A DNA stretch of 64,000 bases from Lasiodiplodia sp. COLG20 (GCA_009801085.1 VNWV01000011.1:555391-619390); one strand, 5' to 3'. Shown: positions 1-11,706, counted from the stretch's first letter. Program-made: numbers and translations. Notes: generated by a model not told the origin, from the letters alone.

Positions 1-296
1 TTGACCAACTCGTGACTGTATATTTCATATCCAATGCCAAGTCGGACAGGCAGCCGCCTAGGCCCTAGTGGCTTTGAATCTGTTGGACCAGTGTGGCCGC
101 TGAATGGACATAACGACGAAAATTCAATTGTTGGATGCAGTCGCCGTCTGACGCCAAGAGATCCTTCGACTTCTATTCGGAACGCGTTCAACGCCACATA
201 GACCAGGAACATGGCCCCCACGGTGCCATTAGGTCCCTTTTCTCGACTCTCAAATCTCGGGCGTTGGGTCCCTTTTGCAACTACCAGACTTTCGAA
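1..296. other. 5' flank of the arrestin-like gene
   Basis: No separate gene is visible. The reading frame of the next gene is open from an ATG at 135, but the arrestin fold begins only after the ATG at 297. This stretch is therefore treated as leader or promoter. Confidence 0.4.
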
Positions 297-1505
297 ATGG
301 CAGCATCAATCGTCTTGGATCCGCAGCAGCCATTTTACTTATCCGGAGACACAGTGAAAGGCCGTGTTCGATATCAATGCCTCAAACCCAGAGCCGTAGA
401 ACGCGTCGAGGTCAAGTTCTGGGGCCGAGTCAAGACTACCATCAGCGAAAAGAATAATCTTAGCGGATTGTACAATCAGTACCGAGACCGCATCTGTCTC
501 TTCGAGGACAACCTGATTTCTGGCGTCAACACTACCCTCGCCACTGGCGTCCACAACTGGCCCTTCGCCTTCACCTTCCCGACAACGGCCGCCCCAAGAG
601 AAGTCAAAAGCTGGGATTCGAAACGCACAGAAAAACAGTTGCCTGAGACGGTCCTACCTCCTTCTTTCCAGCTCAACGCTCAAGGCCTGCTCACCGGCTA
701 CTATAGCTTTATAGCGTACTCGTTAGTGGCCTACGTCCACTTCAGCGACAAGAAGCTGAAGAAGAAGCCGGAAACCGCTGAGATATTGTTGGAGTTCATC
801 CCATCCGCCGACGACAAGACCCCGGAATTGGAAGGGGATGCCCCGCACGACAAAGACTGCAGCATCCGCGGATTTGAGCTCGTCCCGGAAAGTGAACGCC
901 CGAAGCTGAAGAGGTTTAGTTTCAGCAACCCTACCAAGCCTACTTTTCGGTTCCGCATCACTGCTTCAACACCAAAGTATGTGAGACCAACCGAGCCTTG
1001 GAGGCTTTTGGTCGCTCTGGAAGTCTTACCACCCGAGTCCAAGGATGTCACGGTCGCTACTCCGCCACAATTCGTGTTGAAGTCTATCAACATCAAAATG
1101 AACTCTAAGTTGGTGCTAAGGGTAGTACGAGGCATGGAGCATGTCCGCCAAATCCGGGAAGACGATGCCGGGGTTACTTTCCAGAACATGGGAGCCCTCA
1201 CGCCAGGAAAGCCAAAGGAGATCGCCATGGGTCAACTGAAATACATGCCAGCGACCACGAACTTGTCAAGCGTGAGCCGGCGATACAAGCTACTAGTCGA
1301 GGCGGTGATTGAGACTGCGGACGGCGCACATTCGTTCAAGCTGAAGTGCAAGGAGCCGGTGACTGTCGGGGCGCTGCCAGTAGGGGCTCGAGGCGCAGGT
1401 GAGGCTCAAGCGCAGTTGAGAGGCAACATTGAAATGGCGGTTTTGAAGGATCTGGCGGCGACGGCGGCGTTGGCGGGTCCTATCTTGGAAATGCTTGCAG
1501 GATGA
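297..1505 (+). CDS. Arrestin-domain protein
   Basis: This is a single-exon gene of about 402 aa. The N-terminal part has the start of an arrestin beta-sandwich (IVLDPQQPFYLSGDTVKGRV, with the G-x-V-x-G-x-V strand pattern typical of Arrestin_N). A second beta-rich half from about residue 210 (PTFRFRITASTPKYVRPTEP onward) fits Arrestin_C. In fungi such proteins usually act as adaptors linking membrane cargo to Rsp5-type ubiquitin ligases or to pH and nutrient signalling. No clear PPxY motif is seen, so a ligase-adaptor role is only inferred. I chose the start at 297 because the fold begins right after it. An in-frame ATG at 135 would add 54 residues with no recognisable domain. Confidence 0.75.
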   Translation: MAASIVLDPQQPFYLSGDTVKGRVRYQCLKPRAVERVEVKFWGRVKTTISEKNNLSGLYNQYRDRICLFEDNLISGVNTTLATGVHNWPFAFTFPTTAAPREVKSWDSKRTEKQLPETVLPPSFQLNAQGLLTGYYSFIAYSLVAYVHFSDKKLKKKPETAEILLEFIPSADDKTPELEGDAPHDKDCSIRGFELVPESERPKLKRFSFSNPTKPTFRFRITASTPKYVRPTEPWRLLVALEVLPPESKDVTVATPPQFVLKSINIKMNSKLVLRVVRGMEHVRQIREDDAGVTFQNMGALTPGKPKEIAMGQLKYMPATTNLSSVSRRYKLLVEAVIETADGAHSFKLKCKEPVTVGALPVGARGAGEAQAQLRGNIEMAVLKDLAATAALAGPILEMLAG

Positions 1506-1978
1506 GTCGAGATTCTAGACATCTATCAGCAATGTCTTAGGGGCTTAATGAGAACAACAAATCAGTCTTTTTCTTAGTGCGACAGCCTGAACATATGCAT
1601 TATTGATTGCGATCCAACGCTAGCCAGAGTGGAGTAGAAGTATGGAACAGAGTACCGCCGAGGATCAGAGTGGCAAGGTTACCTGTCATTCTGGACCCTT
1701 TCAATCGCTCTGGAGCCTGGGGAAAATATGGGAGTAGGTGTACCTAGGTAGAGCCGTGTGGGTGGCGGGGGCGGCGGCGCTCACCGCCCGCGGGGGCTAG
1801 GCAGCGCTAGCGCGGATTTCTTGACCATCAACCCGTCGCCGCAAGCCAGCCGCGCAAATCGTCACGACAACGCGCGCGAACTTTCCAAGATATTCGCGCG
1901 CCCAACGCGCACCCTACCCTACGTCACCGCAACTGTCGCCTCCTTCTTGTCGAGCTGTGCTGTCGCAAGCTAGTCGCC
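1506..1978. other. Intergenic region, PRP22 promoter
   Basis: This gap lies between two genes on the + strand. It holds a GC-rich stretch near 1755-1800 and a pyrimidine-rich leader ending just before the PRP22 ATG. No gene is seen. Confidence 0.5.
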
Positions 1979-4900
1979 ATGGACGACCTCAGCTCGCTCG
2001 AGCTCCTGTCGCTCGTGTCGAAGGTGACCTCCGAGCTCGACAATCATATCCATGTCGCCGACAAAGTCCTTGCGGAATTCCTCATCGACCAGCACCTGCA
2101 ATGCAAGTCGCTCGATGAATTCAAGGCGAAGCTCGTCGAAATCGGCGCCGACGATTTCCCCCCAAGTCTCGTCGAGAGCATCGACCGGCTGGTCCTCACC
2201 ATGCACCCCAAGTTCAAGAAGTCCAATGGTGCAGGAAGGACGGTACAACGAGAAGAAAAGCCCGAGGATGAGCGCGAAAGGAAGGCTAGGGTCTTCAAGG
2301 GCCTAGCGATCGCCGACCAGGAAGTCCCCAAGCCGTACGACGACTCCGCCTTACTGGATGAAGATGCGAAGGAGGGTGCTTTGGATGACACTTTTGCCAT
2401 GTTGGAGAATCTTGCGGGCAAGGCAGGAAATGGAGGAAACTCCTCCACTAGGAAGCGTAGCCCCAGTCCCTACAAAGACGAGAGCTACAGCAGGAGCAAG
2501 ACGAAGAGATCCCGCAGATCGCGCTCACGGTCGCGCTCACCCCACAGGAGCCGCCACCAAAGCAACAATGACGACTACATGTTCGAGGACGAGTTTGGCA
2601 GGTCGCGCCCGGCCAAAGACTTTACCCGGACGCGCGAGCGTGACTATGACCGGCACGATGACCGCAGAGGCAGGCACCGCCGCCGCCACGACTACGATGA
2701 CGACTTTCGCGACGCCCCTCCCCCTGAGACCGACGATGCGCCGATTGTTCACAAAATCTACAATGGTCGCGTTACGGGTCTGAAGCCCTACGGCGCTTTT
2801 GTAAGGCTGCATGGTGTCAAAGGCCGGGTTGATGGACTGGTTCATGTGTCGCGTATGGCTGAGGGCCGTGTCAATGACCCCTCGGACCTGCTGTCGCGGG
2901 ACCAGGAGGTCAAGGTGAAGGTCACCGAAATCAAGGACGGAAAGATCAGTCTTACCATGAAGGAGGTCGATCAAACAACAGGCGAAGATCTTGCACCCGA
3001 GCTGAGAGTGGCGTCGGGAGCCAATTCAGAAGGCCTAGGTGGCAGGTTGTCGAACGGCCGCTATGGCAACCTTGGGACCGAGGCCCCCATTTCCAGCAGC
3101 AATTTCAATGGACCACCTCCCGCAAAGAAGAGATACGCCTCGCCTGAACGCTGGGAAATCCAGCAGATGATCTCCGCCGGCCAAGCGCGTGCTTCAGACT
3201 ACCCAGGAATCTACGACACGTTTGACAACGTTAACGAGCATGGCATGCTCGAGGAGGAGTTGGACGTTGACATCGAAGTCAAGGAGGAGGAGCCTCCATT
3301 CTTGGTTGGCCAGACTAAACAGTCGCTCGAGCTTTCGCCTATCCGTGTCGTTAAAGCTCCCGACGGTTCTCTCAATCGTGCTGCAATGTCGGGCGAGCAG
3401 CTTGCGAAGGAGCGAAAGGAGTTGCGGGCCCAGGAGGAGCAAGACAAGAAAACAGCCGAGGCATCTCGCGTGGATTTGAGTGCTCAATGGAATGATCCCA
3501 TGGCCGGTCCTGACGAGCGCAAGTTTGCCAGCGACTACCGTGCCGCACCTTCTGGCCAGTCCAATGAGCCTCTTCCTGAGTGGAAGAAGATCACCCAAGG
3601 CAAGACGGAGACTGGAAAGCGGACGAACATGTCCATCAAGGACCAGAGGGAAGGTCTGCCTGTCTTCAAGTTCCGCAACCAGCTGCTTCAAGCCGTGCGC
3701 GAACACCAGCTCCTCATTCTCGTAGGCGACACTGGTTCAGGAAAAACCACCCAACTTACACAATTCCTTGCAGAGGATGGGTTTGCCAATAATGGCATGA
3801 TCGGCTGCACGCAGCCGCGTCGTGTAGCGGCCATGTCCGTTGCTAAGCGTGTAGCAGAGGAGGTCGGGTGCAAGCTCGGTGCTGAGGTTGGCTATACCAT
3901 TCGTTTCGAGGACTGTACTAGCCCGGACACCAAGATCAAGTACATGACGGATGGTATCATGCAGCGCGAGATCTTGTTAGACCCGATGCTGAACAAGTAT
4001 TCCGTCATCATCCTCGACGAAGCGCACGAGCGTACCATTGCAACCGACGTCCTCTTCGGTCTCCTCAAGAAGACGCTCAAGAGACGTCCCGACATGAAGG
4101 TCATTGTCACATCGGCAACTCTGGATGCCGACAAGTTCTCGGAATACTTTAATAAATGCCCCATCTTCTCCATCCCGGGACGCACCTACCCAGTCGAGAT
4201 CATGTATTCCAAGGAGCCCGAGAGCGATTACCTTGACGCAGCCCTGACGACAGTCATGCAGATCCACTTGACTGAACCTCCAGGTGATATCCTACTTTTC
4301 CTGACTGGCAAAGAAGAAATCGACACGAGTTGCGAAATCCTCTTTGAGAGAATGAAAGCGTTAGGGCCTGGTGTACCCGAGTTGGTCATCTTACCCATCT
4401 ACGGTGCTTTGCCCAGCGAAGTCGCTAGCCGCATCTTCGAGCCACCTCCCCCGGGTGGCAGGAAGGTCGTCATCGCTACTAACATCGCCGAGACGTCCAT
4501 CACCATCGACGGAATCTACTTCGTGGTTGATCCTGGTTTCGTCAAGCAGACAGCCTACGACCCGAAGCTGGGAATGGACCGCCTTCAGGTCACACCCATT
4601 TCGCAAGCACAGGCCAAGCAACGTGCTGGCCGAGCTGGTCGTACTGGTCCTGGCAAGTGTTTCCGATTGTACACCGAGGCAGCATTCCAATCAGAAATGT
4701 TACCGACCACGATCCCCGAGATCCAGCGTCAAAATCTCTCCAACACCATTCTCATGCTGAAGGCCATGGGTATCAACGATCTTCTTGGATTTGACTTTAT
4801 GGATCCGCCGCCGACTAACACTATGCTGACTGCTCTGGAAGAGCTGTATGCACTTGGTGCGCTCGATGAGGAGGGTTTGCTCACCCAGCTTGGTCGACAG

Positions 4901-5656
4901 ATGGCTGACTTCCCTATGGATCCGGCGTTGTCAAAATCACTCATCATGTCCGTCAAGTTGAAGTGTTCGGATGAGATGCTAACCATCGTCTCGATGATCT
5001 CCGCTACCCAGACAGTGTTCCATCGGCCAAGGGACAAGCAGCAACAGGCCGACAATAAGCGGCTGAAGTTCAACGACGCGCACGGCGATCACTTGACTCT
5101 CCTCAACGTCTACAACGCGTGGAAGCACTCGAAGTTCTCGGTGCAATGGTGCTACGAGAACTTCATCCAGCCAAAGGCCATGAAGCGTGTCGCCGACGTG
5201 CGCGACCAACTAACCACCATCATGAAGCGGTACAAGTCGCCGATCGTGTCGTGCGGCCGTGACACGCAGGCGGTGCGCAAGGCTCTCTGCTCGGGCTTCT
5301 TCCGCAACGCGGCGCGCAAGGACGCCACCGAGGGCTACAAGACGCTGGTCGAGGGCAACACGGTGTACATGCACCCGTCGTCGGCGCTGTTCCGCGCGCC
5401 GGCCGAGCACGTCATCTACAACAGCGTCGTCGAGACGCAGAAGGAGTACATGCACATCCTCACGGCCATCGAGCCCAAGTGGCTGGTCGAGGCCGCGCCC
5501 AGGTTCTTCCAGGTCGCCCCGACGGACCGGCTCAGCAAGAGGAAGAGGGCGGAGCGTATCCAGCCTTTGCAGTCGGGCAAGGATGCAGAGGGCGACGCTT
5601 GGCGTCTTTCGGCCCAGAGGAAGGGCGGACGTGGTGGCGGTGGTACGTGGGGCTAA
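1979..5656 (+). CDS. PRP22: Pre-mRNA-splicing DEAH-box helicase Prp22/DHX8
   Basis: This is an intronless gene of 1225 aa, close in length to human DHX8. It is the ATPase that releases mRNA from the spliceosome after exon ligation and proofreads 3' splice sites. An N-terminal helical region is followed by an Arg/Ser-rich low-complexity stretch (about 160-240). An S1 RNA-binding domain follows at about 255-330 (motif GLKPYGAFVRL), which marks the Prp22 subfamily within the DEAH group. The helicase core has Walker A GDTGSGKTTQ at 583-592, DEAH at 680-683, SAT in motif III, and QRAGRAGRTGPGKC as motif VI at about 881-894. Helicase-associated and OB-fold domains fill the C-terminus. The start codon follows a short leader and gives a normal N-terminus (MDDLSSLELLSLVSKV). 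Assignment is near certain. Confidence 0.96.
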   Translation: MDDLSSLELLSLVSKVTSELDNHIHVADKVLAEFLIDQHLQCKSLDEFKAKLVEIGADDFPPSLVESIDRLVLTMHPKFKKSNGAGRTVQREEKPEDERERKARVFKGLAIADQEVPKPYDDSALLDEDAKEGALDDTFAMLENLAGKAGNGGNSSTRKRSPSPYKDESYSRSKTKRSRRSRSRSRSPHRSRHQSNNDDYMFEDEFGRSRPAKDFTRTRERDYDRHDDRRGRHRRRHDYDDDFRDAPPPETDDAPIVHKIYNGRVTGLKPYGAFVRLHGVKGRVDGLVHVSRMAEGRVNDPSDLLSRDQEVKVKVTEIKDGKISLTMKEVDQTTGEDLAPELRVASGANSEGLGGRLSNGRYGNLGTEAPISSSNFNGPPPAKKRYASPERWEIQQMISAGQARASDYPGIYDTFDNVNEHGMLEEELDVDIEVKEEEPPFLVGQTKQSLELSPIRVVKAPDGSLNRAAMSGEQLAKERKELRAQEEQDKKTAEASRVDLSAQWNDPMAGPDERKFASDYRAAPSGQSNEPLPEWKKITQGKTETGKRTNMSIKDQREGLPVFKFRNQLLQAVREHQLLILVGDTGSGKTTQLTQFLAEDGFANNGMIGCTQPRRVAAMSVAKRVAEEVGCKLGAEVGYTIRFEDCTSPDTKIKYMTDGIMQREILLDPMLNKYSVIILDEAHERTIATDVLFGLLKKTLKRRPDMKVIVTSATLDADKFSEYFNKCPIFSIPGRTYPVEIMYSKEPESDYLDAALTTVMQIHLTEPPGDILLFLTGKEEIDTSCEILFERMKALGPGVPELVILPIYGALPSEVASRIFEPPPPGGRKVVIATNIAETSITIDGIYFVVDPGFVKQTAYDPKLGMDRLQVTPISQAQAKQRAGRAGRTGPGKCFRLYTEAAFQSEMLPTTIPEIQRQNLSNTILMLKAMGINDLLGFDFMDPPPTNTMLTALEELYALGALDEEGLLTQLGRQMADFPMDPALSKSLIMSVKLKCSDEMLTIVSMISATQTVFHRPRDKQQQADNKRLKFNDAHGDHLTLLNVYNAWKHSKFSVQWCYENFIQPKAMKRVADVRDQLTTIMKRYKSPIVSCGRDTQAVRKALCSGFFRNAARKDATEGYKTLVEGNTVYMHPSSALFRAPAEHVIYNSVVETQKEYMHILTAIEPKWLVEAAPRFFQVAPTDRLSKRKRAERIQPLQSGKDAEGDAWRLSAQRKGGRGGGGTWG

Positions 5657-6642
5657 AAGTCCAATATGCCCCCTCATTTTCATTTATGTTCTTTTTTTTT
5701 TACTACTGCAAAAAGGGAGTTAGATAATTCGCGTCTCTGTTCTAGGGCAAAACTCTGAGAGCGCAGCAAATCTTCAGGCCATGACCGCCAACCCTGATCA
5801 ACACCCCAATGTACAGGATACCACTCATATACAGGATCAGTCGTAGATGACAAACGACACCAGTCGATACGGATGGGGTTATCCACATCCGAATTCACTT
5901 TAAGTAGTACAGAAAATGTCGGCGGAAAGAATTCATCAAGGAAAAAAAAAGTGGAAAGAATTGGCGTTAGTGATAGGTAGCTGCACAATAGCAACTCTTG
6001 TAACGTCATATGCTCGTTTTCAGGATACACTTTTGTGAAATTTACACCAGGCTTGTGTGGGCAGTCGAAAGTTTAAGTCCTGGATAGGAATGCTTAAATC
6101 GATAGCCGACACGTGCGTCCAGACGTGGACCTCAAATGCCCGTGCGGACGAGGCTAGCTCCTTCGGTGGAAGCGTCACATTTTCGTCGAAGTTTAGGAAG
6201 ACTACAAGGACAATTTAGACCAAGACGACGGTAACATTCAGCAACCATTGATATTTGGTTCTGGAGGAGTGCTCTTACTACCCATCCTCTTTTTTTTTTT
6301 TTTTTTATTCTGACTGTGAACATGCAAATAGGTATCATTTGTTACTTCATACTACACTAAGTTTGAAATCCAGGCCCGGCGGATAGAGCTGGGGAGAGAG
6401 AAGTAAAGGCACAGATATCACAGAAAAAGAGTAAAAGTAGACAAAGAGAGAAGGTGGATTCTGGCCCATGGTACCATACATGAATTCGATTGGGGGTGTC
6501 AAAGCCTTTTTGAATTGATTTTCTTTTTGGTGGTTTACCACAGACGGAAAAAGAAAAGGAGTGGCAAACTTTAAGGTAGGTGATACCGGGAATTGGATAA
6601 AAAGCCGGGAGGATAACAATGGTAATGCGGGTAGGTCTCGAG
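5657..6642. other. Intergenic region between convergent genes
   Basis: This gap separates the 3' ends of PRP22 (+) and the small gene at 6643-7518 (-). It contains T-rich runs near 5692-5702 and a run of about 16 T at 6291-6306, plausible 3' UTR sequence. No coding potential is seen beyond short random frames. Confidence 0.5.
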
Positions 6643-7518
6643 CTATTTCTTAATCCAGCCCTGTGAAAGCAAGCATGTCAGCGATATCCGTCTTGTATCG
6701 GGGGGAAAAAATGAAGTTGCATGGTGGAAAACGCGCATGTGCCAATCTCCAAGCAATACCACTGCACAGAAGCCAACCACACACATTCAAATCATCTCAA
6801 AACTTCCCATCAAAAACAAAAAGCAACACTCCGCTATTAAAAACTTTCACTTACCTTCTCCTTCATCTTCTCCCAGTATCCCTTATCCCTCTCAGACCCG
6901 GTACCGGTCAGGTGAGCATCGCGGCTGCTCGGCGTCGAGTAGATGCTGCCGCTGCGCTTCTGGAACCGCGACGGCGGGACCTTGCTGGCATCCCACTCCT
7001 TGCTCATGCGGCGGTCGCGCGTGGGTGACCCGTCGCCGCTGCCGCCGCCGCCTCCTGCTGACGACGAGCCGCCGGGCATGTGCATGTCGTCGTCGTCGCC
7101 GGCGATGCGGTCCAGCTTGTCGCCGCCGAAGGGGTCGTGCATTTGCAGGCCGCCGTGGTGGTGGTCGCCGAGATCGTCGTCGATGGCACTGGTGTCGGCG
7201 CCGTTGGCGGCGGCTTTGAAGTCCGTGTTGACGGTGGGGTTGCTGCCGGCTGGGGTCGCGTCTATGCCTGTATTTTTCCAGACGAGGGAATTGATTAGTA
7301 TGTTGAGGATTTAGGGTCGGAGAGTGCGGAGGGATGGATGTCAAAGAATGGGGATCAGCTATTGGATAGCTGAGACTCGATGGCGGAATTCAGTGGAAGA
7401 TGGCCTGAAAGAGTGAAGTGCTGAGTGAGGCGAGGGCCGCAGAAGGGCAATGATGGGGTTTCAATGGTCATGTGTCCTAGGACTTACCGCTGGCGGCGCT
7501 CGTCGTGTTTGTGTCCAT
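6643..7518 (-). CDS. Conserved small fungal protein ending in an 18-nt exon
   Basis: I do not recognise a named family. Proposed exons are complement 7518-7488, 7267-6855 and 6660-6643, giving 153 aa. The first intron (GTAAGTC...ACAG, 220 bp) joins MDTNTTSAAS to GIDATPAGSNP in frame. The second donor is a perfect GTAAGT after EKMKEK. The best acceptor (TTTCACAG) gives a final exon GWIKK-stop, so the protein ends YWEKMKEKGWIKK. The protein is acidic in the middle (GDDDDMHMP), Gly/Ser-rich, then basic near the end (SKEWDASKVPPSRFQKRSGS). There is no signal peptide, membrane segment or catalytic motif. If the last intron were kept, the end would be VSESF instead. Existence of the gene is likely; function is unknown. 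Confidence 0.65.
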
Positions 7519-9121
7519 GCCGGAGGCTGAGCGGGAGTCTGGCACAGGGCGGATGTCGATGTGAACGTTGTTGTACTCCAGCGTGAAATGAGGGCGACTC
7601 AGCAGCAAGGCAACTGCTAAGCTCCACTAGCTACGAGTCAAATAGTCCTCGGCGCAGTACTTGAGTGGTGAGCCGCTGTGGGGCAGCTTAGGAAGAAGAG
7701 GAAAGCTCGCTTTCTCGTTCGAGCAAGGACAAAGAGGTTAGAGGGCGCTCTTCCCGTGGCGGGTGGTCGCGCGTCTGCGGCCGGGGACAGGGTAGATAAA
7801 GGATTCTCGTGCCAACCTTCTCTGGGAAAGAAGCAATGACGCCCAGTAATTCTTACCCGCCGTCCAAGAAGCAAGCGTGCCTTCGCGAACGACCCCACCG
7901 ACGTCAGTCCCCAAGCCCGCATCACCCTTGGCTCGCAGCCAGTAAGCTTCTGCGCGCGTGCGGTGGTCCGCTGGGCGCTGCTCTTGGCGCGCAAGTCGTG
8001 GCTGGTGCCATTGGTGCGTCGCCGAAGGCAGTGGCAGGAGAGCAGGAAGAGTCGAGGGCGCGCCGAACAAAGAACGACGTCAACGGACAGAAACTCGGTG
8101 CCACGTTCCGGGGTCTTTGCTGTGCCCGCGTGCAGCAGCTGACGCCGGCGGGAGCGAATGGGAAGCACTGGGCCAAGCGTTAGCTAGAGGCGCTAATTAG
8201 CCACAATGCTGCGCGGTGATGCGGGTGTGGTGCTGCGGCGTCCAGACAGAACGCAGGAGTGATGGACCCGCGCGTCATGCCGTAAACGCGGGGGCCCAGT
8301 GTGACGCTAGCCCTCGTCATCCTTGATGCACCGCCTACTGTTCGCCGTCAGAGGTTCGCCTAAACCTTATCTCGACTCTCAGCTGATCTGCCTAGATTCA
8401 GCCCTCCTACAGCACAATATACCGTTAGCCTGGATAATACGGAACAACGGCCTTGGCGCTGAGTGATCTCTGGCTGCATACAAGTCAGCCCTCAGCTTCA
8501 TGCATGGGCATTGAGGACAGTTGCCGAACAATCCCAGTCGGCCTCCTACCGTGTGATGTGAGCTAAGAGAGCACTTCCGCGCTAGACTTCTGCTGGGGAA
8601 AATAAGCACACGTGTGAGACACGGACGAAAGACATCGAAGAGGAGCGCTGGTTGTTGCAGAAGTCGCTTGCTTTCCAATCGTTTTCTGAAACTGCAGGTT
8701 ACATGCTTGCTGACAATCGCTCGGAAAGCCCGAAGAAGAGACGGGCAGCACGCCAATGGAATCTTGCTTGACGCCACCGTCTGAATGAAACGCGGAAGTA
8801 AAGGCCGATAAGAGAATCGAAGGGCAAGGAGATCAGAAAGGAGGGGAATGTGCATGAAAAGATGAGATCCAGAACAAGAGATCGATCCTCCGCCCAAGTC
8901 AATCATCCGGGGCCAATGGCCCACCCAGAACGCCGGTTATAATGCAGCTAACGGAACTCAATGAGAGGTAAAAGGAAGGTTGCATGCCTGAAGCTGAAAA
9001 AAAAAAAAGTGGAGAAAAATCTTAATCGGCCAGTGTAGAACCGCTCACATCTGCAGAAAAGGGAATCCATCAATCAAGCAGTGCCTGAACTACGTAGGGT
9101 ATCTGCGCGCCTCGATGCCGC
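7519..9121. other. Gene-free region, 1.6 kb
   Basis: This gap is upstream of the small gene (-) and downstream of SYF1 (-). Open frames exist on both strands near 7640-8200 and 8380-8920, but their compositions are not protein-like and they overlap each other. It may include a long 5' UTR of the 7518 gene. A short A run sits at about 8998-9008. Confidence 0.4.
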
Positions 9122-11706
9122 TTACAGATCGTCGTCAATGTCTAGCGCGTCCGGGTTTGCTGCAACAGCTTCTTCGGCCTGTGCCGTTGGTCTGTTGCCG
9201 CCTTCGGAACCGTTGCTGGCGGCGACGAAGCCTTCGGGTGCTCTGGCTTGGCGCTCGAGAGCAGCCATAGCATCCACCTTGTCTTGATCAACGCCGTCAG
9301 CATCGATGGGTTGTTGAGCACGGGCAAGCGCCTGAGAGGCGATAAAGTTAACGTCGGTGCTGGAAGAAATGTCAGTAAGCCGCACGCATACATTGCCGGG
9401 GTCATAACATACTTGAACTGTGCCTGCACGCTTCTCTTGATGCGAAGCATTTCCTTGAACGTGTCCTCGTTGCCGTGCTGCACCTCGAAGCTCTCCCATT
9501 TCTGCCAGAATCCAGGCTCCGTCCTTGGGTCGCAGAACTGACTGGCATGGCCGTAGATGGCTCTGGCGCGGTCGATCTCACCAAGCCGCCTCTCCATCTC
9601 CGCAAATTTGAGACACATTTCCTTGGCTTCCTTGTCCGGCAGTGCAGAGATGGCACGCTCGTAAATTGGACGCGTCGAAGTCAATCCAAAGTTCGATGCC
9701 GACTTCGTAATGTAGAATTCAAACATCTCCAGCCTGTCCTCGTCCGCGACGAAGCGCGTGGCACGTTCGTAGATGCGCATCGCGTGACGGGCAAGCCCTC
9801 TTTCCTCCTCTAATGCGCCATACATCAAGTACAACACCTTGGCAAACTTCGGCGGGCAGTCCTCGAGAGCTTGTTCGAACAGGTCTCGTAGTCTCTCCAT
9901 GCCGACCTTGCGGTCTACAGCCTTGGTAAGGTAGAGATTCCAAAGCTCGAAAGCCACCGGGTAGTTGAACAGGTCGAGACCGCGCTCGTACACCTTGAAC
10001 GAGTCCTCGAAGTACTTGTTTTCCTCCATCAGGTTTGCGTAGTTGACGACAGTCTGAGGAGTGGCAATCTTCAGCTCGAAAATGCGCTCGTAGACCTTCT
10101 TTGTCTCCTCGAGGGTGCTAACACTCTCCACCAGATCAACATAGAAACTCCACAGCTTCCAGCTCTTGTGGACTCTTTGCTGAGGCGAGAGCGTCTCGTC
10201 AAAGTAGTCGACCGTCGACCTCTTCGGTGCTTGGGTCGCTTTGGCCATGATGTCCACCGCACGGTCGAAGTTCTCGTTCCTAAGCTCCATCTCTGCCCAT
10301 TCGCACCACATTTCGGCTAGCTCGTTGACTGACTTGAACGGCACCTTGACAGCCTTCTCCATGATGATGCGGGCGTTCTGCATGTCTCCACCATTCTCGT
10401 AAAACTTCGCGTAATTGGCCCAAAGCTCGTGGAACTTGCCGACGGCCTTCTTCGGGTTGATGGTGGCGATGGCATCGGCGTAAGTCTTGACAACCTCTGT
10501 CTTGTTATCACCCCAAAGACCGACACGCTTCTCCCACTCGTTGACGTTGTTCGGGTTCTGGCGGAGGAGCACGTCGTTCACGAGGAAAGGCCGGCGGTCC
10601 ATGAGCTGCTCAAAGCGGGCCATGCGGATGTCAAGGTCCAAGTCGAGATCCTCGTCAACAACTCCCTTCTCTTGTCTTTTACCTGCCTCCTCCATCTTGA
10701 TACCAATCAAGGCCTCCTCGGCTTCCGCATACGTGTCGAAGACAATGGAGAAATCACGGACGGTCATGACAGTAGTAATTCCCTCCTCGAAGATGTCGCG
10801 TGCACGCTCGTAGTCGCCCTTGTTGATCCAGTACCTTGCCAGGCCGACCCACAAAATGCCCCTCTGGTCCGAAAACTTGGCGATTCCGCTCCGGATGATC
10901 TTCTCTACATCGATGCCGACGTCATCTCCTGTGTCGATTTCTTTGGCATGGTCGATGAGCAGCTCAACCATTTCCGTCCAGAACTGGAATGGACCCTTTG
11001 CCTCCTTGCTCTTGAACTTGGGGTTGTTGAGGATGTCCATGTACTTCTTGACGGCCTCGGTGTACTGGCGCATATCGATCAAGAGAGCGATGAAGTCTTC
11101 GGCATGCTCCGGGTGGATTTGCATGTAGCGGCGCCAGATCTTGACAGCAGTTTCGCCGGAGGCGGAGCTAGCAAAAGGACGGTACAGAGCCCAGATGCGG
11201 TTATGCTGAGTGAGCGGCAGGGCGCGGAGGGCACGGTCGAAGGTGCGGCGGGTGGTGGTGACGAGAGGCTGCTGCATCAAAAATTCCAAGTACATTTCCC
11301 AGATGCGCGGCATTTTGTTCAGCAGCACCAGTGCGCGCTCGAAGAGAGCATTGGTCTTGACATAGTGGGCCTGGTACTTGGCCGGGTTCTTTCCCTTGAT
11401 GTGGTGGACACGCAGGTCCAGGTACATCTTCCACAGCTTGTAGGAACGCGGCAGCGTGGTGCAGGCGCGCTCTAGCACGAAGGCCTGCTCGAGCAGGGAG
11501 CCATTCTGGCGCTTGAAGGCAGCGTAGTCGAGCCACGGCTTGATGCTGCCCGGGCTGCGGATGAGTTCCTGCTCGTAGATGACGTCGCTATCTTGGATCA
11601 GGTACAGGTCGGACGACTTGGTGGGTGAGGTGCGCTTCGCCCGCGGGACCTGTGCAGCAGGCTGCGGCGCGTCGCCGGCAGCGGGGCGAAGAAGCTCTCC
11701 AGGCAT
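9122..11706 (-). CDS. SYF1: Pre-mRNA-splicing factor Syf1 (XAB2)
   Basis: This is a subunit of the Prp19/NineTeen complex that scaffolds the active spliceosome. Exons are complement 11706-9413 and 9359-9122, giving 843 aa, matching yeast and human family length. The protein is built almost entirely of HAT (half-a-TPR) helical repeats with the usual W...Y and A-R-x-I/V-Y/F-E-R signatures, for example LFERALVLLNKMPRIWEMYL and ARAIYGHASQFCDPR. The 53-bp intron (GTATGT...TTCCAG) restores the family C-terminus NTDVNFIASQALARAQ. Reading through it would give an unrelated tail. The C-terminus is acidic (DALDIDDDL). The gene is divergent from VMA8, separated by 377 bp. Confidence 0.95.

Noticed and set aside
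7638..8200. Overlapping open frames on both strands
   Set aside because: Frames on both strands are open at once in GC-rich DNA, a common chance pattern; none looks like protein.
8379..8924. Open frame of 181 codons on the minus strand
   Set aside because: Composition is rich in Leu, Ser, Arg and Cys without domain features, and overlapping frames of similar length exist; no promoter or splice support.
10429..11475. Long open frame (348 codons) antisense to SYF1
   Set aside because: It mirrors the codon pattern of SYF1 on the other strand and shows no domain; the SYF1 HAT repeats explain the DNA.
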